From the NCBI GenBank assembly GCA_023433825.1, contig JAEYTU010000384.1, positions 1-5,750 of the forward strand: 5,750 bases of DNA. The letters are read 5' to 3'. This document shows positions 1 through 5,750 of the stretch, piece after piece (the stretch's first letter is position 1; every line of letters begins with the position of its first letter). The position numbers and the translations under genes are program-made. Source of the DNA: Planctomycetota bacterium (GTDB lineage Bacteria > Planctomycetota > UBA1135 > UBA2386). Below the pieces are notes generated by a model that ran no database searches, had not been told where the DNA came from, and saw only the letters and a list, made by a program, of their open reading frames with translations.

Positions 1-26
1 ATCCGATCCAGGTGTTGCAGGCGTGA
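1..26 (+). CDS. Possible 3' end of an upstream gene (very short, uncertain)
   Basis: From base 3 the frame reads P-I-Q-V-L-Q-A and then a TGA stop at 24-26. A gene on the plus strand entering from the left could end here. The following gene begins 49 bp later, a normal spacing. Seven codons cannot identify a product or prove coding, and any frame must hit a stop eventually, so this is only a candidate. It would be settled by the sequence to the left of the window. Confidence 0.25.
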
Positions 27-75
27 GCACGCGACTCGCTCGGCACTCCCGCACGCGCCGCGTTACAACGCCGGC

Positions 76-1158
76 ATGAATCGTGTGAGCTGGAGGCTGT
101 TGTTCTCGACGCTGCTCCCGGTGGCGCTGATGGCGCAAGGCGGCGCGCCACCGAAGCCGAAGCCGACACCGGATCCAGCCGCCGCCAAAGCAGCCGTCGA
201 CGCATGGCTCGCATCCGATCACAAGCAGCAGGCGCTGCGCGAACGTGCGGCGAACGCCGTTCTCGACGCCGGCACGAAGGCGATGGAGAACCTCGCCGAA
301 CGGATCCGCAAACTCGGCGACGTCGCCGAGGACGCCCCGCGCGCGGAGCGCGATCTCGCCGCAGCACTCGACTCTCTCGTCGCGGCGATCGGCAACTCGG
401 CACTGCAGCGCGAGACGAGCAGCGGAATGCGCTTCGCCGGTCAGTACGACGGACTGAAGCCGTTGATGCCGTTCGTCGGGCGTTTCTATCTCGGACTGGT
501 CCTCGACACGCCGGACTGGTTCCGCGTCGAGAACCGGCGCTTCGTCGTCCCGGCGCTGCGCGATCTGTACCCGGCGTCGCCGGGCACCGAGGTCGTGCAG
601 CGGATCCACGCGATCGCGATCGACGTCGACGGTGAGACCGAGCTGCTGCGCGAAGAACTCGCCTACGCGCTGGCGCAGTGGGGCGACCGTTCGCTCGTCG
701 ACGGACGGATCGCCGCGCTGACCGAGCGCATCGCGGAGGCCGACGGCGAGGATCGCCTCGACGATCGAATGGATGCGATGCGACAGCTCGCCGACCTGCA
801 CTACGCGCTGCGCGAGTACGGCAAGGCGAGCGGCGTCTGGCAGCAACTGCTGCGGGCGGGCGAGGCACGGATCGCGAAGGACGCGCGCCTCGCCGGGCGG
901 CTGCTGACGCCGAGTCACTACTACGACGCGGCATGCAACCTCGCGCTCGCCGGCGACACGGCTGGTGCGCTCGACGAACTCGAGCGATGCGCGAAGTTGC
1001 AGCGTTCGGGCCGCGTCGACGCGTCGATGCACCTCGAGCGGAAGCTGTTCGAGCAGGATGCCGACCTACGTGCGATCCGTTCGACGAAGCGCTTCGAGGA
1101 CATCCTGACGATCGCCTTCGGGAAGCGCGACGCCGGACGCGGGACCGGAGGAAAGTGA
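76..1158 (+). CDS. Secreted TPR-like repeat protein, function unknown
   Basis: The 360-aa product starts with a clear Sec signal peptide: basic N-terminus (R3, R7), hydrophobic stretch 8-19, and likely cleavage after A20 (A-L-M-A before Q21). A proline/lysine linker follows (about 24-34), then an all-helical Ala/Arg/Glu-rich body. Residues 236-263 (ending Y-G-K-A-S-G-V-W-Q-Q-L-L) and 278-309 (H-Y-Y-D-A-A-C-N-L-A-L-A-G-D...A-L-D-E-L) look like TPR helices. The C-terminus, 325-344 (F-E-Q-D-A-D-L-R-A-I-R...R-F-E-D-I-L), matches the 'D-x-D-L-x-x-L-R...R-F' ending typical of bacterial TPR proteins. No catalytic motif is visible, so a protein-binding or scaffold role outside the cytoplasm is inferred. 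The ATG at 76 is chosen because it puts the signal peptide at the N-terminus; no Shine-Dalgarno sequence precedes it. The protease gene begins 22 bp downstream on the same strand, so co-transcription is likely. I do not recognise a named family for residues 35-230. Confidence 0.85.
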   Translation: MNRVSWRLLFSTLLPVALMAQGGAPPKPKPTPDPAAAKAAVDAWLASDHKQQALRERAANAVLDAGTKAMENLAERIRKLGDVAEDAPRAERDLAAALDSLVAAIGNSALQRETSSGMRFAGQYDGLKPLMPFVGRFYLGLVLDTPDWFRVENRRFVVPALRDLYPASPGTEVVQRIHAIAIDVDGETELLREELAYALAQWGDRSLVDGRIAALTERIAEADGEDRLDDRMDAMRQLADLHYALREYGKASGVWQQLLRAGEARIAKDARLAGRLLTPSHYYDAACNLALAGDTAGALDELERCAKLQRSGRVDASMHLERKLFEQDADLRAIRSTKRFEDILTIAFGKRDAGRGTGGK

Positions 1159-1180
1159 CGCGCACCGCAGCGAGTCGGCC

Positions 1181-2929
1181 TTGCCGTTACCGCTGACCTT
1201 CCTCCTCGGCCTCGCGGTCCTGATGCTTCAGGACACGGTTTGGCCGGCACTGCCCGGTTCCGGATCCGTCGTTCGACTGCTGATCTGCGTGCCGCTGCTG
1301 CTGATCCCGGCCCTCGCCACGCTGCGTCTGCATCGCCACCTCGTCGACGAACTGCGCGCGCAGCGGATTCCGAGCGGCACGTCGGTGGTGCTGTTCCGCG
1401 TGTTGCCGTTCACGGTGCCGATCGCCTACGCGGCGCTGGTCTTCTTCGCCGGGCTGCCGGATCTCGCCGTCACCCATGCCGGCGGTTCGCACGTCTCGCT
1501 GCTGGCCGCCGTCGTCGCGCCGCTGTTCCTGCTCGAACTGTCGCTGCGCATCGCCGAGTCACGCCGCCAAGCCGTGCTGGAGCGCGTCGGCTTCGCATTG
1601 CTGACACCGCAAGGCATGCAACGGCTGCCGTCGACGGCGTTCCTGTTGCTCCCGTTGCTGCTGATCGCCGCCGGCATGGACCTCGCCTTCGTCGATCGCG
1701 ACGTCGAGATGTTCCTGACCGGCACGTCGCTCGGTCTGCTGGTCGGGTTCCTCGCCCTCGTCGCCGTGTTGGCGTTCGTGTTCCCGTTCGTGTTCCGCCT
1801 CGTGTTCCCGACGCGGCGTGAGCTCCCCGCCGTGCACGCGGCGGGCGTGCACCAAACGGCAGCGCGCCTGGGCTTCCCACCGACGTCGGTGCTGACGCTC
1901 GACACCGGACATCGCGGCGTGACGGCGGCGATGGTCGGCCCGTTCCGTTGGCCGCGGTATCTCGTCCTGACCGACGGGATCCTGTCACTGCTCGATCCGT
2001 TCGCGCTGAGAGGCGTCGTCGCCCACGAGATCGCGCATGCGAAGGCGAATCACCCGGCGCTGCTGATGCTCGTCCTGATCGTGATCCCGGCGCTCTGGAT
2101 CACGCCGGCGATGACCTGGATCGGCGAACTCGATCCCGGCGCCTGGCTCGCCGTGCTGCCGATCGCCTTCGTCGTCGGGTGGCTGCTGCTGCGCGCGCTG
2201 TCGCATCGATTCGAACTCGAAGCCGATCAGATGTCGGCCGAAGCGCTCGGCGGCGCCGATGCGACGATCCTCGCACTGCGTTCGGTCGGCCAACTGTCGC
2301 CGCAGAGCATTCACCGCGGCGGGCTGCGCCATCCGAGCGAGTTCGTCCGGATCGAGCACCTGCTCCGCTGCGAGTCGCACCCGGCCCATCGCGCCGCGTT
2401 CCACGCCCGCGGTCGCCTGCTGCGTGCGCTGCTCGGCGTGCTGCTGCTCGGCGGCGCGATCGCGTCTGCTGTCGTCCAGACGGAGATCTGGCCGCGCGAA
2501 CGCGTGGCGTGGTTCCTGTGGACCGGCCGGTTCGAGCAAGCACGCGCGGCGTTCACCGCGATGTCGGCGACGGCGATCGAAGGCGCTCGCGCGGCGCACG
2601 ACTGGAAACGACTCGCGGAGGACCTCGCGGCGGCGGAACGGCTGCTACCCGGCGGCGGCGATTGGCGAACCGTGCGCGACCAGCTCGTGCGTTCGGGTTG
2701 GCGGACCGGGCTCGAGGTCCTCGCCCGCGACGGCGCGGCGGCGGCGCGGCCGTTCCTCGACTTCGCGATGGCCGGCCCGACGCCGTCCCCGATCGTGCGG
2801 ACGGTCGCGGCGCTCAGCATCGCCGCTGCCTCCGAGGACGAACCTCGCGCACGGGCGCTCGCCGCGCACGCGCGCGCGATCGGCGCGCCGACCGACGTCC
2901 GCGCGGCGTTGGATGCCGCCGGCTACTGA
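1181..2929 (+). CDS. Membrane-embedded M48-family zinc metalloprotease with C-terminal helical extension
   Basis: The 582-aa product is a predicted integral membrane zinc endopeptidase of the M48 (HtpX/Ste24-like) type. The zinc site is H282-E283-I-A-H286, with E283 as catalytic base. The third ligand is E345 in F-E-L-E-A-D, where D349 is the usual conserved Asp. The stretch before the motif (L-T-D-G-I-L-S-L-L near 263-271, then V-V-A-H-E) is typical of M48. Hydrophobic spans lie near 29-50, 68-91, 105-125, 151-171, 181-210, 292-312, 322-342 and 412-433, with another at the very N-terminus. Residues 434-582 are soluble, Ala/Arg-rich and helical, opening with a TPR-like W-T-G-R-F-E-Q-A-R-A-A-F; HtpX (about 290 aa) has no such tail. 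The TTG at 1181 is the only ATG/GTG/TTG codon between the in-frame stop at 1106 and the ATG at 1223. The ATG at 1223 would cut into the first hydrophobic segment. By family, it would cleave misfolded or specific membrane/envelope proteins; the actual substrate is unknown. Confidence 0.9.
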   Translation: MPLPLTFLLGLAVLMLQDTVWPALPGSGSVVRLLICVPLLLIPALATLRLHRHLVDELRAQRIPSGTSVVLFRVLPFTVPIAYAALVFFAGLPDLAVTHAGGSHVSLLAAVVAPLFLLELSLRIAESRRQAVLERVGFALLTPQGMQRLPSTAFLLLPLLLIAAGMDLAFVDRDVEMFLTGTSLGLLVGFLALVAVLAFVFPFVFRLVFPTRRELPAVHAAGVHQTAARLGFPPTSVLTLDTGHRGVTAAMVGPFRWPRYLVLTDGILSLLDPFALRGVVAHEIAHAKANHPALLMLVLIVIPALWITPAMTWIGELDPGAWLAVLPIAFVVGWLLLRALSHRFELEADQMSAEALGGADATILALRSVGQLSPQSIHRGGLRHPSEFVRIEHLLRCESHPAHRAAFHARGRLLRALLGVLLLGGAIASAVVQTEIWPRERVAWFLWTGRFEQARAAFTAMSATAIEGARAAHDWKRLAEDLAAAERLLPGGGDWRTVRDQLVRSGWRTGLEVLARDGAAAARPFLDFAMAGPTPSPIVRTVAALSIAAASEDEPRARALAAHARAIGAPTDVRAALDAAGY

Positions 2930-2973
2930 TCGGTTCGGGCCCGCGATCCGCTCACGGAGCCGCCGTCAGTAGC
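2922..2973. terminator. Inverted repeat around the convergent stop codons, possible bidirectional terminator
   Basis: GCTACTGA (2922-2929) and TCAGTAGC (2966-2973) are perfect 8-bp inverted copies. Each contains the Tyr codon and TGA stop of one of the two converging genes. The 36 bp between them include the palindrome CGGGCCCG (2937-2944) and a small hairpin GCTC-ACG-GAGC (2950-2960). This is the only place where the two opposing units can end in this window. There is no T-run on either side, so it does not match a classical intrinsic terminator, and the long loop makes the outer stem weak. The repeat may simply reflect both proteins ending in Tyr with the same codon and stop. Confidence 0.25.
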
Positions 2974-5257
2974 GATTGGCTTCAACGGCCCAGTTGACCG
3001 CCCGACGCCAGACCGTCTTGCCCGACGGATCGATCTCGCGCACCGCGCCGTGCTCGGCGACCAGCGTGTTGCCGTTCGGCAGCCGATCGGCATCGCTCGG
3101 CGAGTCGAGCCCGGCGATCTCATGGACGACACGACCGTCGCGATCGACCTCGACGACCTTGTTGGCGGCGCGCAGGCAGATCAGCGTGTTGCCGTTCGGC
3201 AGCCGATCGGCGTCGAGGACGTTCGGCATCCCACGGACCTCGAACACGATCCGCCCGCTCGGGTCGACCTCGATCACGCGCTCCTTGAAGAAGTCGGCGA
3301 TCAGCGTGTTGCCGTTCGCCAGCCGATCGACGTCGAACGGCCGAATGCCGCCGGCGAACTGCCAGACGATGTCGCCGTCACGGTCGACCTCGATCACGCG
3401 ATCCCCGTAGGTGTCGGCGATCAACACGTTGCCGTTCGGGAGCAGGTCGGCGTCGGTCGGGTTGCGCAGTCCCTTCGCATACGACCACAGGACCGCGCCG
3501 CTGCGCGCGAGGATCAGCACGCGGCTGCCGGAGTCCTCGGTCACGAGCAGGCTGCCGTCGTCGAGACACTCGACGTCGCGCGGCCCGAGCACTTCGGCGA
3601 TCGCGAACAACTCGCGGCCGTCGGCGTCGATCTCGACGATGCGGTTCGCGCCGTAGTCGGCGACGACGGTCGTGCCGCCGACGCCGGCGCCGAGCACACC
3701 GATCTCGATCCGCGCGATCTGCGCCGCGTCGATCTCGATCAGGCCGAGCGCGTCGGCATGCACGGCGAACGCCGTCAGCGGTGCGCGCGCGACGTGCCCG
3801 AACACGCGACTGCCGTCGGCCAGCGTGACCGCCGTGCGGCGCGTCTCCGGTGCGCGACGTTCGGGGCGCTTGAACACGACCGCAGTGATCGTCTCGGCGT
3901 CGATCGCCTCCGCCGTCCCGTCGTCGCCGCGCATCCGGATCGACATGGCGTCGATCGCGTCGACGACGCCATGCCGCGCACCGCCGGAGCGGACGACGAC
4001 TCGGTCGCCGCGCGGCGTCGCGAACGGCAGCCGCGGCAACTGCGGATCGAACGCGATTCCGGCGAGCGCAGCCTTGGCGATGCGCCGCGAGCCGAGGCTC
4101 GTCGTGACGACCGTCAGAACGCCGTCGCCACCGCCGTCGCCGAGCGTTCCGACGAGCGAGCTTCCGTCGTGCAGGAAGAAGCGCCGCGCGCCGCTCGGCG
4201 CTTCGACCGCGGACGGCGCGGGAACACGCTCGAGACGCGCGCCTGCCATCGGCAGCGTGATGCCGGCGATGCCTTCGATCGGTCGCGCCAGCGAGACGAG
4301 GTCGTCGACGATCGCCGTCACGTCGCTGCGGAACGCCGTCCCGTCCGCCGCCGTGACGTCGAACGCCAGACCGGTCACCGCGGCCGGCGACGCGGCCGGC
4401 GCGAGTGCCGCTGCTGAGGCGATCGCCGCGCCGCTCTCGCGCAACTTCGTCAGCAGTGCCGCACCCTTGCCGGTGCGATGCAGTGTCGCGACGACCGCGA
4501 GTCCGTCCCGTTCGTCGAGCGGGCCCGCAGTGAGGACTTCGGCCAGTGCCGCGCGCGCGGCGTCGGCGTCGATCGCCGCGAGCGCGCACAACGCGGCGCG
4601 GCGTCGGTCCGGCTCGGCGCCGCGAGCTGCGGACGCGAGAACCGGCACCTCGGCGACGCCGCCCTGCGCCGCCAGCGAATGGATCGCCGCCTCGGCGAGC
4701 GCAGGTTCGGGATGGCCGACGGTCGTCGCCAACGCAGCCGCCAACATCGGATCGCGGCGCAGCGTCCGCGCACCGGTGACGATCGTCTGGCGTCGGCGCA
4801 GTTCGATCTCTTCACGCGCCATCCCGCGCGCGTCGATCGACCGCAGGATCCGTTCGCACCGCAGCGCGACCTCGTGGATCGGCGCCTGCTGCCGCCGCGC
4901 ATCGATCCGCGAACGCGCGCGCCCGCCGATCTCGGTCAGCGTTCGCTCGGCTTCCTCACGCGCGAGCCATCGCGGATCGGCGAGCTGGTCGAGCAACTTG
5001 TCGACGCGCACCCACAGCTCCTCCTGATCGCCGCGGATCCGATCGACGAGCGCTGCATGAAGTTCCGACTCGTTCGCACGCAGCCACGCGATCTGTTCGA
5101 GCAACTGGACGAACGTCGTGTCGGCGTTGCCGGTCACCCGTTCGTCGATGCGCGCGTCGAGCGTCTGCGCGTGCGTCGCGGCGACGGCCGACACGACCGT
5201 CGCGGACAGCATCAGACGTCGGAGATGGAACGAGGTCGCGATCGAACGGGCATCCAT
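2966..5257 (-). CDS. Secreted multidomain protein: HEAT-like helices, three Sm-like beta repeats, six-bladed NHL-like propeller
   Basis: The 763-aa product begins with a signal peptide: R13-R14, hydrophobic 15-28, likely cleavage T-H-A30 before Q31. The ATG at 5257 is preferred over M16 because M16 would lose the basic region. Residues about 82-120 (D-P-R-W-L-A-R-E-E-A-E-R-T-L) and 165-275 are HEAT-like helices. Residues 357-404, 417-465 and 475-522 are three beta repeats of about 46 residues with the core 'x-D-G-S-x-x-x-G-x-V/L', resembling Sm/SH3-like barrels. Residues 525-763 form six propeller blades starting near 525, 566, 607, 647, 687 and 727. Their consensus is P-N-G-N-T-L-I-A-D, then R-V-I-E-V-D-x-D-G-x-I-V-W, then D-A-D-R-L. 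This pattern occurs in NHL, PQQ-like and aryl-sulfotransferase-type propellers. I see no catalytic residues, so binding or scaffolding outside the cytoplasm is inferred. It lies 52 bp after the CHRD-type gene on the same strand. Ribosome binding site: none convincing. Confidence 0.88.
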   Translation of the reverse strand: MDARSIATSFHLRRLMLSATVVSAVAATHAQTLDARIDERVTGNADTTFVQLLEQIAWLRANESELHAALVDRIRGDQEELWVRVDKLLDQLADPRWLAREEAERTLTEIGGRARSRIDARRQQAPIHEVALRCERILRSIDARGMAREEIELRRRQTIVTGARTLRRDPMLAAALATTVGHPEPALAEAAIHSLAAQGGVAEVPVLASAARGAEPDRRRAALCALAAIDADAARAALAEVLTAGPLDERDGLAVVATLHRTGKGAALLTKLRESGAAIASAAALAPAASPAAVTGLAFDVTAADGTAFRSDVTAIVDDLVSLARPIEGIAGITLPMAGARLERVPAPSAVEAPSGARRFFLHDGSSLVGTLGDGGGDGVLTVVTTSLGSRRIAKAALAGIAFDPQLPRLPFATPRGDRVVVRSGGARHGVVDAIDAMSIRMRGDDGTAEAIDAETITAVVFKRPERRAPETRRTAVTLADGSRVFGHVARAPLTAFAVHADALGLIEIDAAQIARIEIGVLGAGVGGTTVVADYGANRIVEIDADGRELFAIAEVLGPRDVECLDDGSLLVTEDSGSRVLILARSGAVLWSYAKGLRNPTDADLLPNGNVLIADTYGDRVIEVDRDGDIVWQFAGGIRPFDVDRLANGNTLIADFFKERVIEVDPSGRIVFEVRGMPNVLDADRLPNGNTLICLRAANKVVEVDRDGRVVHEIAGLDSPSDADRLPNGNTLVAEHGAVREIDPSGKTVWRRAVNWAVEANRY
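3061..3450. repeat. Four in-register 120-bp coding repeats (propeller blades C-F)
   Basis: On the plus strand the core 'CAGCGTGTTGCCGTTCGGC', followed by AGCCGATCGG, recurs at 3062, 3182, 3302 (two mismatches) and, more diverged, 3422. The spacing is exactly 120 bp, which is 40 codons. The copies at 3061-3090 and 3181-3210 differ at one of 30 bases. A second conserved block, GGTCGACCTCGATCACGCG, is identical at 3262-3280 and 3382-3400, again 120 bp apart. In the minus-strand protein these blocks encode D-R-L-P-N-G-N-T-L-I and R-V-I-E-V-D. The two N-terminal blades are 41 residues long and share little DNA identity with the others. Confidence 0.85.
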
Positions 5258-5309
5258 GAGGTCGTGCGTCCGACGTCGGACGGGACGCGGACCGTAACCG
5301 ACGCCGCGA
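5258..5309 (-). promoter_or_regulatory. Intergenic spacer with a 16-bp perfect palindrome
   Basis: This 52-bp spacer separates the stop of the CHRD-type gene from the start of the 763-aa gene, both on the minus strand. It contains the perfect palindrome CGTCCGACGTCGGACG (5267-5282), whose edge is 9 bases from the ATG. A second short inverted repeat, CGCCG/CGGCG (5302-5306 and 5313-5317), spans the upstream stop codon. The palindrome could be a dimeric-regulator operator or an RNA hairpin near the start codon. No -10/-35 boxes, Shine-Dalgarno sequence or U-run are recognisable, and GC-rich DNA makes chance palindromes more likely. Confidence 0.3.
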
Positions 5310-5750
5310 TCACGGCGTGCGGATCGCGACGCGGGCGGCGCCGGTCATCGACAGACAGCCGCTGAGCGCGACGGTCAGGCACTGGAACGTCACGTGGACG
5401 TCGAGCAGACCGGCCGGAAGCGGAACGATCGCCGACGAACTCGTGATGACCGCGATCGGGAAGCCGACGTCGACGGCGAGGTTGACGGGACCCGGGCCGC
5501 AGAGGATTCCCGACGGCAGCGGCAGCGTGGCGCCCGGCGCCAGCGCGAGCCCCAGCACGACGTAGTTGTTGTGGATCGACGGCGGGCAACCGATGTTCAG
5601 TGTGCCCGGCGACGTCGCGGCGCCCGTCACGGAGATCGGCGCTGCGTTCGGTTCGCCAGCTCCCGGCACCGAGTCGATCTGCGCGCGAAGTTCGCCGCCC
5701 GTGTGCGTGCTGGTGTGGACGTTCAGGTACATCAGCCCCGCCAGCAGCGA
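5310..5750 (-). CDS. Secreted CHRD-type protein, C-terminal part (continues past the window edge)
   Basis: The frame stays open from the TGA at 5310-5312 through base 5750, so only the C-terminal 146 residues are present. Those at the edge read S-L-L-A-G-L-M-Y-L-N-V-H-T-S-T-H-T-G-G-E-L-R-A-Q. This matches the end of a CHRD (chordin-like) domain, whose hallmark is 'Y-x-N-V-H-T...G-G-E-x-R-G-Q'. The ATG at 5730-5732 lies inside this conserved strand and is not the real start. After a Gly/Pro/Ala linker comes a beta-rich domain of about 95 residues with four cysteines: G-C-P-P-S, L-C-G-P-G, F-Q-C-L-T and S-G-C-L-S. They could make two disulfides, which suits an exported protein. The ending F-Q-C-L-T-V-A-L...M-T-G-A-A-R-V-A-I resembles tail domains I associate with planctomycete secreted proteins; that link is from memory. 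CHRD domains outside animals have no settled function. The signal peptide should lie beyond the window. Confidence 0.8.
   Translation of the reverse strand, partial: SLLAGLMYLNVHTSTHTGGELRAQIDSVPGAGEPNAAPISVTGAATSPGTLNIGCPPSIHNNYVVLGLALAPGATLPLPSGILCGPGPVNLAVDVGFPIAVITSSSAIVPLPAGLLDVHVTFQCLTVALSGCLSMTGAARVAIRTP

Noticed and set aside
41..76. TACAAC (64-69) as a -10 box giving a leaderless transcript for the 360-aa gene.
   Set aside because: There is no matching -35 hexamer about 17 bp upstream, and a single six-base match in a short gap is weak.
204..2997. Overlapping frames within the two plus-strand genes, such as 204-635, 678-1196 and 1948-2997, and their minus-strand counterparts.
   Set aside because: They are Arg-rich out-of-frame shadows without domains, and each lies mainly inside a gene with recognisable signal peptide or catalytic motifs.
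3061..3450. Regular 120-bp repeats considered as a CRISPR-like or non-coding tandem array.
   Set aside because: The spacers between cores are themselves conserved coding sequence, the period is exactly 40 codons, and the frame gives propeller blades.
3050..5027. Long plus-strand reading frames opposite the 763-aa gene (3050-4417 and 3672-5027).
   Set aside because: They are antisense to a gene with a signal peptide and repeated domains. Their translations are low-complexity Arg/Ala/Ser-rich, and their apparent repeats are the blade repeats read backwards. High G+C makes stop codons rare in all frames.
5212..5257. Twin-arginine (Tat) signal in the 763-aa protein because of R13-R14.
   Set aside because: R-R-L-M-L lacks the usual S/T before and F/L-K after the pair, and the architecture needs no cytoplasmic cofactor. 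An ordinary Sec signal fits better.
5310..5732. Treating the ATG at 5730-5732 as the start of a complete 140-aa protein.
   Set aside because: The frame is open to the window edge, and the residues before this Met (S-L-L-A-G-L) continue the CHRD motif. The product would also lack a signal peptide.
1..5750. Search for tRNA/rRNA genes, transposases, terminal inverted repeats, integrase sites, toxin-antitoxin or phage-defence genes.
   Set aside because: None was seen. Nearly all the sequence is taken by four envelope-type genes with uniform base composition.

Overview
The window is a GC-rich stretch (about two thirds or more G+C by eye), almost fully coding. It looks chromosomal and most resembles Planctomycetota. 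The support is the style of its proteins: secreted alanine- and arginine-rich TPR and HEAT proteins, a CHRD-type protein with a Cys-containing tail, and 'PNGNTLIAD...RVIEVD' beta-propeller repeats. Start sites lack convincing Shine-Dalgarno sequences, which fits that group. The lineage call is inference from style, not from a marker gene.

Layout. Bases 1-75 hold a possible tail of an upstream gene (stop at 24-26) and a short gap. Next come two plus-strand genes likely to form one transcription unit. The first is a secreted 360-aa protein with TPR-like C-terminal repeats (76-1158). After 22 bp comes a 582-aa membrane-embedded M48-family zinc metalloprotease (1181-2929, TTG start) with an extra soluble helical C-terminal region of about 150 residues. 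This pair converges on two minus-strand genes across a 36-bp gap. The gap is flanked by an 8-bp inverted repeat that includes both stop codons.

The minus-strand genes, in transcription order, are as follows. The first (5310 to beyond 5750) is the end of a secreted protein: the tail of a CHRD domain followed by a Cys-containing beta-rich domain. After 52 bp comes a 763-aa secreted multidomain protein (2966-5257). It has a signal peptide, HEAT-like helices, three Sm/SH3-like beta repeats and a six-bladed NHL-like propeller. Four of its blades repeat at exactly 120 bp in the DNA.

What the genes may do together. All four products are exported or membrane proteins, so the window concerns the cell envelope. 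The pairing of a membrane M48 protease with TPR-like scaffolding suggests envelope protein quality control. The 763-aa protein looks like an extracytoplasmic binding or scaffold protein with no visible catalytic motif. I see no mobile element, CRISPR array, RNA gene, toxin-antitoxin pair or defence module. The main items of interest are the 120-bp blade duplications, the HEAT/Sm-like/propeller architecture, the M48-TPR association, a 16-bp perfect palindrome upstream of the 763-aa gene, and marked GATC enrichment.
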